Shown here: positions 42,681 to 52,384 of the stretch, piece by piece
Position numbering within the stretch: position 1 is the first letter of the stretch
How the letters are laid out: the number at the start of each line of letters is the position of its first letter
NCBI GenBank assembly: GCA_022844345.1
Contig: JALHLU010000002.1
Location: forward strand, 475,028 to 539,027
Origin: Hyphomonadaceae bacterium
GTDB taxonomy: Bacteria; Pseudomonadota; Alphaproteobacteria; Caulobacterales; Hyphomonadaceae
Reading direction: 5' to 3'
Length of the DNA stretch: 64,000 nucleotides
Notes under the pieces: generated by a model
Seen by the model: only the letters and a program-made list of their open reading frames with translations
What the model was told of the DNA's origin: nothing
The model's database searches: none
Translations under genes and position numbers: made by a program

Positions 42681-43661
42681 CTACCCCGTCACGCCCACCA
42701 CGATGATCGCCACCAGGAAGATCGACAGTCCAAGCAACGCGAAGAGCATCAGCACAGGCGTCCGCCACAGCGCGGAGAACCAGCCGAGACTGTAGCCGCC
42801 CTTCATCTGGAAATAGGCGTGGACGGGTATCGCGAGAATCCACCAGGGCGAAATGAGCTCCAGCGCGCCGGGAATATAGGCCAGCAGCGCCAACGTGATG
42901 AACAAAAGCGAGACGAAGCTGAGCGAATAGAGAATGTAGACCGTGTGATCGAAAAGCGTGACCCCGCGCTTCCAGAAGAACAGCAGCCACATGAAAGGCA
43001 GCGAAATAGGCACAAGCAGGAAGGCAAATTTGTAGGCTGCGTTCTGGATCTTGTAGAAGGCCAGCTCCGGGTTCTCCAGCTTTTCCTTGACCTTCTTGTC
43101 GAGCCCGGCCCAGCTCGTGTTTACCTTGATGTCACCGCGCTCGTAGGCGGCCTTGATCTGTTCGAAGACGTCGCCGTCCGGGCCGACGCTATCGTTGCCC
43201 GGCGTGGCGCCAGCTTCTGGCGCGGCCGTCTGAAGCGGTTCAGCGATCTCGGCCTGAAGTTCGCGATCGACACCGATGGCGGCGCCGCCAGTGAAGGCAA
43301 ACACCGCGAACATCGAGAAGATCATCAGCAGGAACATGGCCAGCGGAGAGATATAACGCGCCCGCTTGCCGTGAATGTACTCGCGCGTGAGCGTGCCGGG
43401 GCGGAAGACCAGCAGCGGCAGCGTGCGCCAGGCGCGCGTGTCGAAGTGAATGATGCCGTGGAGGAACTCCTCTACCATGTGGCCAAGGGTGCGATGGATG
43501 TGCGCTGGCTGTCCGCATTCCTTGCAGAACTTGCCCGAGAGCTCCGCGCCGCAGTTGGAACACGCACAATGCGCCGCCGCGCCGTGCTCGCCCTTTTCGA
43601 TCGCCGCTGCGGCAAGGCCAGCCGTCATCGCCGCGCCGACCGCCTCAACTTCCCCACTCAT
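42681..43661 (-). CDS. DUF3667 membrane protein with zinc-ribbon
   Basis: A 326-residue membrane protein. An N-terminal zinc ribbon (CSNCGAELSGKFCKECGQP) is followed by the DUF3667 block HMVEEFLHGIIHFDTRAWRTLPLLVFRPGTLTREYIHGKRARYISPL and then four or five hydrophobic helices, with a soluble Glu/Ala-rich insert after the first. The function of the family is unknown. Its ATG overlaps the stop of the DUF817 gene by 4 bp, so the two are translated together. It lies 76 bp upstream of the biotin carboxylase gene. Confidence 0.9.
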   Translation of the reverse strand: MSGEVEAVGAAMTAGLAAAAIEKGEHGAAAHCACSNCGAELSGKFCKECGQPAHIHRTLGHMVEEFLHGIIHFDTRAWRTLPLLVFRPGTLTREYIHGKRARYISPLAMFLLMIFSMFAVFAFTGGAAIGVDRELQAEIAEPLQTAAPEAGATPGNDSVGPDGDVFEQIKAAYERGDIKVNTSWAGLDKKVKEKLENPELAFYKIQNAAYKFAFLLVPISLPFMWLLFFWKRGVTLFDHTVYILYSLSFVSLLFITLALLAYIPGALELISPWWILAIPVHAYFQMKGGYSLGWFSALWRTPVLMLFALLGLSIFLVAIIVVGVTG

Positions 43662-44521
43662 TTCCCCTGCACCTCTTTACGCGGAGCCCCGTTGTGTAGC
43701 CCCGCCACCAGCACAAAGCTGATCAGCATCAGCAGATACCACGATCCCAGCTTGTCCAGCGATACGGGATGCCAGCCATCGCCCTGGCTGGGATATACCC
43801 ACGCCCGCGCAAACGTGCCCAGGTTCTCGGCAAACCAGATAAATACCGCCACAAGCACAAGCCCCAAAAGCAAAGGCATCGACCGTTCCCTGATGTCTGG
43901 CCGATAAAACAGCATGCAAGGCCCGTAGATCAGCGCGCTCGCCACAAACAGCCCCAGGCGAATGTCCGGCAGCCAGTGGTGCGAGAAGAAGTTCACATAG
44001 ACCGCCACGGCGAGCGCAACCTGAATCCAGATCGGCGGAAAGCGCACGAACCGGAAATCCATGATGCGCCAGCTGCGCGCGATGAAGCTGCCCACGGCCG
44101 CATACATGAAGCCCGAGAAGAGCGGCACGTCGCCAATCTTCAGGAACGCCGGCTCGGGATAGATCCACGACCCCGCCGCCGTCTTGAACAGCTCCATGAT
44201 CGTGCCGACGACATGGAAGATGAAGATGACCCGTGCCTCCTCCCACGTCTCCAGCTTCGTCGCGAGCATCACCACCTGAATGCCCAGAGCCGCCAGCGTG
44301 AGAAAGTCATAACGCGGCAGCGGCGCATCCGCCGGATAGACGAGGAACGTCACCAGCAGCAGCGCCAGCATCAGCCCGCCAAACAGGCACGACCACGCCT
44401 GCTTCACCCCGAACGACACAAACTCGAACAGGAAGCCGGTGAACCAACCCTGCACAAACGCCGCCCGCCACGCCTCCCGGCGCGCGTGCAGCCATGTTTC
44501 GAGCATCAGGCGGCGCGACAT
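43658..44521 (-). CDS. DUF817 integral membrane protein
   Basis: A 287-residue protein with seven to eight hydrophobic helices and the DUF817 hallmark stretches LFEFVSFGVKQAWSCLFGG, TKLETWEEARVIFIFHVVGTIMELFKT and the polar-aromatic loop GSWIYPEPAFLKIGDVPLFSGFMYAAVGSF. No function is established for the family. It starts 26 bp after the hydratase gene and overlaps the DUF3667 gene by 4 bp, so it is inside the leucine-degradation transcript. Confidence 0.9.
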   Translation of the reverse strand: MSRRLMLETWLHARREAWRAAFVQGWFTGFLFEFVSFGVKQAWSCLFGGLMLALLLVTFLVYPADAPLPRYDFLTLAALGIQVVMLATKLETWEEARVIFIFHVVGTIMELFKTAAGSWIYPEPAFLKIGDVPLFSGFMYAAVGSFIARSWRIMDFRFVRFPPIWIQVALAVAVYVNFFSHHWLPDIRLGLFVASALIYGPCMLFYRPDIRERSMPLLLGLVLVAVFIWFAENLGTFARAWVYPSQGDGWHPVSLDKLGSWYLLMLISFVLVAGLHNGAPRKEVQGK

Positions 44522-44547
44522 GAATCCCCCTGCACGCCGCTATCGGA

Positions 44548-45339
44548 TTACCGCGACCAGCTCGGCTTGCGTTTCTCGAGGAAGGCCGCAAGCCCCTCGC
44601 GCCCCTGCTCGCTCACGCGCCGGTGCGCCAGGCGTTTCGCCGTCATGCGTCCAAGGCTCGCGTCGATCTCCTCGCCCGTGACGCGCGCCACCAGCTCCTT
44701 GGTGTCGGCGATGGCCGCGGGAGAGGCGGCATAGGTGAGGTCCGCATAGTGCTCGACCAGCTTTTCCATCGCCATCTCGTCTTCGACCTCGTGATGGATC
44801 AGTCCGATCTTCGCGGCAAAGTCCGCCTCGAACCGCTCCGCCGTCACGAACAGGGCGCGCGTCCAGCGTGGGCCGATGGCGTTGAGAATGTATGGCGAGA
44901 TCGTCGCCGGAATGATCCCGAGCTTCACTTCCGAGAACGAGAAGATCGTCCCCTTTTTGGCAATCGCGATGTCGCACGCGGCCGCAATCCCGCACGCACC
45001 CGCCATCGCCGCGCCATGCAGAAGCGCAATGGTCACCTGCGGCAGCTCAAACAATCGGCGCAGCATCTCTGCCATCGCCACGGCGTCTTCCTCATTCTCC
45101 TTCTCGGAGTAGTGCGAGGCCGACTTCATCCACTCAAGATCTGCCCCCGCCGAGAATACCGGCCCGGCGCCGCGTACCAGCAGCAAGCGGCAGCTGGGGT
45201 TTTTCGACAGCGTCTCGAACGCATCATTGAGTTCCTCAATCACCTCGGCATTGAACGCATTCCGCTTGGCCGGCCGGTTCAGCGTGAGAACCCCCGTGCC
45301 CTCGGGCGAAACGTCGAGAAGGATGTGTTCATAGGCCAT
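44548..45339 (-). CDS. enoyl-CoA hydratase-family protein, probable methylglutaconyl-CoA hydratase
   Basis: A 263-residue crotonase-fold enzyme. The oxyanion loop FSAGADLEWM, the second loop LHGAAMAGACGIAAACDIAIA and the later SEVKLGIIPATISPYIL with one acidic catalytic position are characteristic of the LiuC-type methylglutaconyl-CoA hydratases. This hydrates 3-methylglutaconyl-CoA, the product of methylcrotonyl-CoA carboxylase. The ATG at 45339 is preceded by AGGAG with 7-base spacing, better than the upstream Met pair. Confidence 0.88.
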   Translation of the reverse strand: MAYEHILLDVSPEGTGVLTLNRPAKRNAFNAEVIEELNDAFETLSKNPSCRLLLVRGAGPVFSAGADLEWMKSASHYSEKENEEDAVAMAEMLRRLFELPQVTIALLHGAAMAGACGIAAACDIAIAKKGTIFSFSEVKLGIIPATISPYILNAIGPRWTRALFVTAERFEADFAAKIGLIHHEVEDEMAMEKLVEHYADLTYAASPAAIADTKELVARVTGEEIDASLGRMTAKRLAHRRVSEQGREGLAAFLEKRKPSWSR

Positions 45340-45398
45340 GGGAAAACTCCTTTGCCCCATCATCTAGTGCGGCCGGGGCGCCCCGTCACGTAGGCTGA

Positions 45399-46202
45399 TC
45401 AGGAAGCAGTACGTCTGATCTCGGTCACATTGCGCTCCTCGTCCAGCTGCACCTCGATATCGGCCCGGCGGCCGCCGGACATCATGTGCCGCGTGATCCG
45501 CTCGAAATGCTGGATGAACCGCGCGATCCTTGCACGATCCGCCTCGGCGAGGGCGCGCCCCAGCAGCCCCGCCTCCTGTTCGCAACGCCATTCCTGTATG
45601 ATCTCGAACGACGGCGCCTGCAGCGCGACAATCGCATCCAGCCGCCCGAAGGTCAGCTGATAGGCTCCCGCGAGGTTCGCATTGATTTCCTTGCGCCACA
45701 CCGCGTCCTTGTCCTCGTCCGCCTCCAGCGCATTCACCGGCGCCGCCAGCGCCTCATCCGCCTGCGCCAGCGCACCAAGGCACCAGCCATCCACCAGGAT
45801 CACCGAAGGCTTGCCTCGAAACACCGGCTTGCGCGCGGCGTGAACGGGATTGTCGCTCACCTTGTCGAACGCCGGCAGGAAAGTCTGCGCTCCCGCATCC
45901 GCCTCCTGCAACTCATCCAGCGTCTCGTTGAGCTGCAGCAGGTTGTGCGTCCCCGGCGGCCCGCGCGTCGCAAACAGCGGATGCACGCTCTGCGCAATCA
46001 GCCGCCGATAGCCCGCCGGCAAGTACAGATCATCGAGCGAGAAATGCGCCGCATCCCGATGCGCCGCCGCATAGGCCGCCACCAGCGTGGTCTTCCCCGA
46101 ACCCTGCGGCCCCGCCACCCCAACCACCGGCACCCGCCCCGCCGCTCTCTCCCGCGCAATTGCGACAGCCTGATCGAGCGCGTTGAGGGCTTCGGAGTTC
46201 AT
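45399..46202 (-). CDS. P-loop kinase, plant-type D-glycerate 3-kinase family
   Basis: A 267-residue kinase. The Walker A loop is GPQGSGKTT, then SLDDLYLP carries the base/metal position, and GTHNLLQL and LVDGWCLG (Walker B-like) match the GLYK/YggC-type glycerate kinases. It would phosphorylate glycerate, although this family has several substrates. The ATG at 46202 begins the conserved part; an upstream in-frame Met would lie within the toxin-antitoxin operator. It is 59 bp upstream of the hydratase gene and transcribed with it. Confidence 0.82.
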   Translation of the reverse strand: MNSEALNALDQAVAIARERAAGRVPVVGVAGPQGSGKTTLVAAYAAAHRDAAHFSLDDLYLPAGYRRLIAQSVHPLFATRGPPGTHNLLQLNETLDELQEADAGAQTFLPAFDKVSDNPVHAARKPVFRGKPSVILVDGWCLGALAQADEALAAPVNALEADEDKDAVWRKEINANLAGAYQLTFGRLDAIVALQAPSFEIIQEWRCEQEAGLLGRALAEADRARIARFIQHFERITRHMMSGGRRADIEVQLDEERNVTEIRRTAS

Positions 46203-46254
46203 GGGCGATTCCGGTGACAGCCGTAGTGAGGGGTGTTTTCCGGCGAGAGGCAAT

Positions 46255-46284
46255 ATGATATACATTCATCTTAATGTCTATCAT
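46255..46284. promoter_or_regulatory. 12-bp-arm inverted repeat, toxin-antitoxin operator
   Basis: ATGATATACATT and AATGTCTATCAT are inverted repeats with one mismatch and a 6-bp spacer, immediately before the antitoxin's ribosome site (GGAGA). AbrB-type antitoxins repress their own promoter by binding such dyads, so this is a convincing autoregulatory site. Confidence 0.75.
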
Positions 46285-46296
46285 CGGAGACACGAC

Positions 46297-46536
46297 ATGC
46301 GCGTCGCCAAATGGGGTAACAGCCTGGCAATCCGCCTGCCACAGGCGGTCGTGGACGTTCTTGACCTGAAAGAAGGCGACGAGATCGAGATCAACGTCAC
46401 CGGCAAGCACTCGGTCGATGTCGAGAGGAAGCCTTCCCGGAAGGAGTTGTTCGACCGCATAGACAAGCTGCGCGGCACGTTGCCAAAGGACTTCAAGTTC
46501 GACCGTCTGGAAGCGAATGAGCGGCCAAAGAAGTGA
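46297..46536 (+). CDS. AbrB/MazE-type antitoxin
   Basis: A 79-residue protein. MRVAKWGNSLAIRLPQAVVDVLDLKEGDEIEINV is a full swapped-hairpin AbrB (SpoVT/MazE) DNA-binding domain, and the charged C-terminal tail (about 45-79) would wrap the toxin. It neutralises the PIN toxin encoded next and represses the operon. The stop overlaps the toxin start (GTGA). Its strand is opposite to that of the genes on both sides, so this is a small inserted cassette. Confidence 0.93.
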   Translation: MRVAKWGNSLAIRLPQAVVDVLDLKEGDEIEINVTGKHSVDVERKPSRKELFDRIDKLRGTLPKDFKFDRLEANERPKK

Positions 46537-46925
46537 GCGGCGCATTCTTTGACTCCAACATCGTCATCTATCTGACGTCGGCTGACGCCGCCAAAGCGGC
46601 GCGCGCTCGGGAGTTGCTTGAAGGCGGCGGCACGATCAGCGTTCAGGTGCTGAACGAAGCTGTATCGGTTCTTCGACGCAAGAACCGGCTGGACTGGCCA
46701 GACATACTCGCGCTGCTGACGGCGGTGCGGGATGGATGCGAGGTCGCGCCGCTGACAGCGGCGACGCACGAACGCGCACTTGAAGTCTCGCAGCGATTTG
46801 GGTTTCACATCTATGATGCTTCCATCATCGCAGCCGCGACGCTGGCGGGCTGCGAGACTCTGTGGTCGGAAGACATGCAGGACGGACAGGTGATCGAGGG
46901 CGTGACGATCAGGAATCCGTTCTGA
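46533..46925 (+). CDS. vapC: PIN-domain toxin (VapC family)
   Basis: A 130-residue PIN-fold ribonuclease. FFDSNIVIYL holds the first catalytic Asp (D7), VLNEAVSVL the conserved Glu, IYDASIIAAA the second Asp, and WSEDMQDG the last acidic pair. It would cut RNA when freed from the antitoxin. It starts with GTG overlapping the antitoxin stop. VapC toxins are usually paired with VapB; here the partner is a MazE-like AbrB protein, as in many VapBC-like pairs. Confidence 0.93.
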   Translation: MSGAFFDSNIVIYLTSADAAKAARARELLEGGGTISVQVLNEAVSVLRRKNRLDWPDILALLTAVRDGCEVAPLTAATHERALEVSQRFGFHIYDASIIAAATLAGCETLWSEDMQDGQVIEGVTIRNPF

Positions 46926-46972
46926 TCAGGCGATGGCGACGGCCTGATCAACAGCATTAAGGCCGTTGCTGT

Positions 46973-47248
46973 TCATGCTTGGGCCTTCAGCGTCTCAAAC
47001 GTTTGACCAATCAATGGCACAAGCTCGGCCTTTGTCGCGTCGGTGAGCAGAACTCCCAACAGCCGCCGAACGTCTGGTGGCGGAAGTTGCCGATAGTTGG
47101 GCATTTCAATGCCAGCCACCATCCATCTGCGTCCGGCTATGCTGACTCGATCTCCGATCAGAAGGCGGCCATCCTCACCTTCAGGATCCAGAAGCACGAC
47201 GGTGCCTCTGCCCGATATCTCGAAGCAGTCTTTCAAGACACCACGCAT
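46973..47248 (-). CDS. small protein coupled to mccB, unknown function (91 aa)
   Basis: A 91-residue soluble protein that starts one base after the carboxyltransferase stop (TGAGATG), so it is very likely translated with it. The N-terminal half is a small beta-barrel-like segment (GRGTVVLLDPEGEDGRLLIGDRVSIAGRRWMVAGIEM), similar in pattern to the barrel domains of translation-factor-like proteins. The C-terminal half is helical and ends in LIGQTFETLKAQA. I do not recognise the family. Confidence 0.7.
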   Translation of the reverse strand: MRGVLKDCFEISGRGTVVLLDPEGEDGRLLIGDRVSIAGRRWMVAGIEMPNYRQLPPPDVRRLLGVLLTDATKAELVPLIGQTFETLKAQA

Positions 47249-47249
47249 C

Positions 47250-48872
<1,623 letters not shown>

Positions 48873-49035
48873 GTCGTCCCGCGAATTACTGCCGATTCCC
48901 GGCATTAATCGCGCCGGAAGCCGGTGTGGCAAGCTGCGACTGCCCCAGTGCCCGCCTTCTCCAACCTTTCTTTCAAGGTTGTGCGCTAGGCTCAGGTCCG
49001 GAGCGGGAAACACGATCGGGCCGGGTTAGACGACC

Positions 49036-50835
49036 ATGGGCTTGAAGGCAAAGAACCGGACAAGCGCGGACGCCGATCCGCTTGCCCCTACGCTCAAATC
49101 GGTCCCCTTCCTGCGGGATGCGCCCCCGCGCGCGCTCAAGGCCGCCGAGGAAGAGGCGCGCTATTTCGGCCTGCCCGGGGGCTGGCAGCTGTTTGGCCCC
49201 GGCGATCCGTCAGACCAGATCTACTTCGTTCTCTCCGGCTCGCTCGGCGCCTTCCGCATAGCGCCCGGCGGCAAGATGGAGCTTATCGGCCACATTCGCG
49301 CTGGTGAGCCCGTCGGCGAAATGTCGATGATCGCTGGCGAGCCGCACGAAAACGCGGTCTTCGCCCTGCGTGACACCGAGTTGCTGTCGATGACGCGCCA
49401 AGGCTTCATGCAGCTTGTCCGCTCCGACCCGCAGATTCTCGAACGCCTCACGCGCGTGATCATGGTGCGCATGCGCCAGGCACGGAAGAAGACAGGACGC
49501 TCGGCGGAGCCCAAGGTCTTCGCCCTGCTTACCACGTCGCCGACCATAGACCTCAAGCTGCGCGCCCATGCGCTCAGCGACGAACTCAAGGCCATGGGCC
49601 TGCGCGTCGCCACGGTGGGCGAGGAAGCTGTCGGAATGCCGGCCGCCTATTTCGACGATCTCGAGAACCGAAACGACATCGTTCTGCTGCTTGGCGCCAT
49701 CGGCGACACGGCCTGGTTCAAGATGACCCAGCGCCATGCCGATCGTATGTGGGTGCTCGCCCGCGCCGACGCGCGCCCGTCCGTGCCGCTCCTGCCCGAG
49801 GACCAGTCGCCCGCGCGCCAGTTCAGGCTGGTCGACCTCGTGCTGATCCACCACGCAGAGGAGCGCCGCGCCGCATCCACGCTCGAATGGAAATACGCCA
49901 CCGAGGCCGCGCGCGTGCTCCACTGGAACGGTCTCGACCAGGAGGATTGCCGCCGCCTTGCGCGCACAATGTCGGGCAAGTCCGTCGGCCTTGTCCTCTC
50001 CGGCGGCGGCGCGCGGGCCTATGCCCATATCGGCGTGATCAAGGCCCTGCGCGAAGCCAACTGCCCCATCGACTTCATCGGCGGCGCCTCCATGGGCGCC
50101 ATCATCGCCGCCAGCTTCGCCTCCGGCTGGGAGGATGCAGAGATCGAACAGCGCATCCGCAAGGCCTTCGTGGAAAGCAATCCGCTATCGGACTATCGCC
50201 TTCCCGTCGTCGGCCTCGTGAAGGGCCACAAGGTCGATGCGCGCCTGAAAGAACACTTCGGTGACCAGTTGATCGAGGACATGAAAGTCCCCTTCTTCGC
50301 AGTCTCCACGAACCTGACCCAGGGCTCTTTCCTGGTCCACGACAGCGGCCTGCTGCGCGAGGCGCTGCGTGCGTCCATCTCCCTGCCCGGAATTCTGCCG
50401 CCCGTCGTCTCGGACCGTCAGGTGCTGGTTGATGGCGCCGTCCTCAACAACTTCCCGGTCGACGTGATGCGCGAGACCCATCGCGGCCGTATTATTGGGG
50501 TGGATGTTGCAGTGGCGCCCGAAGCGCTCGCCGCCGACGACTTCATCAACCCGCCCGGCTTCCTCGGATGGACCCTGCGCCACGGGTTCAAGTCAGCGCC
50601 GCCGATCGCCAACCTGCTCATGCGGGCGGCTACGGTCAGCATGAACCCCAACCAGCATCGCGGTCTCACCGACATCCTGATCGCCCCCGAACTCAAGGGC
50701 GTCGAACTGCGCGACTGGAAGGAATACGAGCCCGCCGTCGAGTCCGGCTACGAGTCGATGAGACAAGCCCTCGCCGAACTCAAAGGCCCCCTCGCCCAGA
50801 TCATCCGCGGCAACGCAGCGGGAATAGCGGACTGA
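49036..50835 (+). CDS. cyclic-nucleotide-binding patatin phospholipase (NTE-like)
   Basis: A 599-residue two-part protein. Residues 20-140 are a cNMP-binding domain (FGPGDPSDQIYFVLSGSLGAF, then GEPVGEMSMIAGEP). A linker region (160-310) follows, then a patatin domain with GGGARA (323-328), GGASMG with nucleophile Ser352, and the catalytic Asp in DGAVLNNFP. This is the architecture of eukaryotic neuropathy-target esterase and bacterial relatives: a lysophospholipase regulated by a ligand. It has no obvious transmembrane helix. The start at 49036 precedes the cNMP domain. Confidence 0.9.
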   Translation: MGLKAKNRTSADADPLAPTLKSVPFLRDAPPRALKAAEEEARYFGLPGGWQLFGPGDPSDQIYFVLSGSLGAFRIAPGGKMELIGHIRAGEPVGEMSMIAGEPHENAVFALRDTELLSMTRQGFMQLVRSDPQILERLTRVIMVRMRQARKKTGRSAEPKVFALLTTSPTIDLKLRAHALSDELKAMGLRVATVGEEAVGMPAAYFDDLENRNDIVLLLGAIGDTAWFKMTQRHADRMWVLARADARPSVPLLPEDQSPARQFRLVDLVLIHHAEERRAASTLEWKYATEAARVLHWNGLDQEDCRRLARTMSGKSVGLVLSGGGARAYAHIGVIKALREANCPIDFIGGASMGAIIAASFASGWEDAEIEQRIRKAFVESNPLSDYRLPVVGLVKGHKVDARLKEHFGDQLIEDMKVPFFAVSTNLTQGSFLVHDSGLLREALRASISLPGILPPVVSDRQVLVDGAVLNNFPVDVMRETHRGRIIGVDVAVAPEALAADDFINPPGFLGWTLRHGFKSAPPIANLLMRAATVSMNPNQHRGLTDILIAPELKGVELRDWKEYEPAVESGYESMRQALAELKGPLAQIIRGNAAGIAD

Positions 50836-50908
50836 GGCCGCATCTCACATCTGTCCGACAGCAAGCACCCCACCGCTCGTGGCCAATCAGCTAGAGATGC
50901 AGGAATAT

Positions 50909-51826
50909 CTAGGGCCGGACAAACGTCTGTTCGTAGATCACGGGACCAGGCATTCCTCGGACGACGATTTGCTTCACATAGACACGTTTTTCGGCTCCAA
51001 CCTGTGGCGGCCCCTTCGCCGAAATCTGGCCGTTCACTGGCGCGATTGTCACTTCAATGCGCACTGCACGTTCGGGATTTCCCTCAACGAATGCGCGCGC
51101 CCGCTCAAGCTCCATCGGAAATTGCGAGGGCACGGAAGCAGGAGTTGCGAGTGAGAGGGTGAGATTTTGCATATAGGCATACTTTCTCTTCCCATCCTTG
51201 TCTCGACACCCGACGTCGATGCTCGGGGTCAAGCTTTGAAAAGATGAAATTTTGCCTTGATTGCGATTGGACCAAAACAGTAGCGGACTGTTTGCGCGGC
51301 GCTTGGATCCATCACCAGCTACAAGGTGCTCCCACTTGCTTAGCGAAAAGCCACGCGTCTCCTGATTGTAGGCGTTCAAAACGGTGTGCGACCAGAAAGT
51401 GAGTTCCTGCGGCTGGGTCTTCGCCCATGCTTCAAATTCGGAACGGGCAGCCAGTAGGGCAGATTCCCCAGCGGCCCTATCGCCGAATTCCCCCACCACG
51501 TTCTCAAGTGTCACGAGGCCACTGGCGCAGTCTCGCAGCATTGCCAAGCTCCTCCAGAATCCCGGGTAGCTATCCTTGCCGACACCAGCTGGAATTGACG
51601 ACGTTCCCATGGCGAAGAGGTAGGGTGAAACAGCTTGCCGCACTTCATCGGCATTCATCCAGTCAACATTCTGCGGATGCATGTTGTTGTTCATCACGTC
51701 GACCTTGGCGGCAGGATCGAAATCGGCTCTCCACCAAGGCATTGCCGAGGGCTGAGCATGGGCAAGCGCACCAATCGCTCCAGCGATCAATGCGGCGCCC
51801 ACGAAAATCGTTTGCCGACTAGGCAT
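50909..51826 (-). CDS. secreted hypothetical protein (305 aa), low GC
   Basis: A 305-residue protein with a signal peptide (about 1-24, ending AHA). The mature part is rich in Trp, Asn and Ser, with segments such as NMHPQNVDWMNADEVRQAVSPYLF and FWSNRNQGKISSF. I do not recognise a family. The coding sequence is visibly poorer in G+C and uses more A/T-ending codons than its neighbours, suggesting recent acquisition. The start at 51826 has GAGGAGGG a few bases upstream. It stands alone between the patatin and holC genes. Confidence 0.7.
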   Translation of the reverse strand: MPSRQTIFVGAALIAGAIGALAHAQPSAMPWWRADFDPAAKVDVMNNNMHPQNVDWMNADEVRQAVSPYLFAMGTSSIPAGVGKDSYPGFWRSLAMLRDCASGLVTLENVVGEFGDRAAGESALLAARSEFEAWAKTQPQELTFWSHTVLNAYNQETRGFSLSKWEHLVAGDGSKRRANSPLLFWSNRNQGKISSFQSLTPSIDVGCRDKDGKRKYAYMQNLTLSLATPASVPSQFPMELERARAFVEGNPERAVRIEVTIAPVNGQISAKGPPQVGAEKRVYVKQIVVRGMPGPVIYEQTFVRP

Positions 51827-51918
51827 GCATCCCTCCTCGGTTCTCAATGATCAATTGATGATAGCCGCACCGGCGAAGTCAACACCAACCAACAAGGGTT
51901 GGCTGTGCGCAGACCGCC

Positions 51919-52380
51919 TCAACGCTCTTTCTTTGCAGCCGTCTTTTCGACCCAGCCGCCTTTTTCCTGCTGGAAGTACCGCGCCGGAACACCGCCATCG
52001 AGCGCCGCCTTGAACTGCTGCCGCGCCTTGGCGCGCGCGGTTTCATCCTGTCCGTCGAACACAACCATCACGCGCTCGAACAGCGACGCATCCGCGTCCG
52101 ACCCATCGAGCAGCACGGCGACCTTCGCCCCGTTGATTGGGACAGCCTCGGTGGACAACAGCACGGGATGCGTTTCGGCGTCGGCCCGGGCGCGGCCATG
52201 CGGAACGAAGCTGTCATCCCGCCATGTCCACAGCGCGCGATCCAGCCGCTCGACCGTTTCCTCGCGACCGGCCACCACGACGCGCCATTTGCGCTCGAGG
52301 CACTTCTCTATGAGTGGCGCGATGGCGGCGTCGAGCGACCCCTGCTCGATGTGGTAGAACCACCACTCGGCCGCCGCCAT
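51919..52380 (-). CDS. holC: DNA polymerase III, chi subunit
   Basis: A 153-residue protein opening EWWFYHIEQGSLDAAIAPLIEKCLERKWRVVV, the HolC start. It has the aromatic and acidic strands of the family (AVLLDGSDADASLFERVMVVFDG) and a charged tail. Chi links the clamp loader to single-stranded-DNA-binding protein. The gene starts 4 bp after the pepA stop, the common pepA-holC arrangement. The Met at 52380 is the natural start; the frame extends upstream into antisense of pepA without being coding. Confidence 0.93.
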   Translation of the reverse strand: MAAAEWWFYHIEQGSLDAAIAPLIEKCLERKWRVVVAGREETVERLDRALWTWRDDSFVPHGRARADAETHPVLLSTEAVPINGAKVAVLLDGSDADASLFERVMVVFDGQDETARAKARQQFKAALDGGVPARYFQQEKGGWVEKTAAKKER

Positions 52381-52384
52381 TCGC

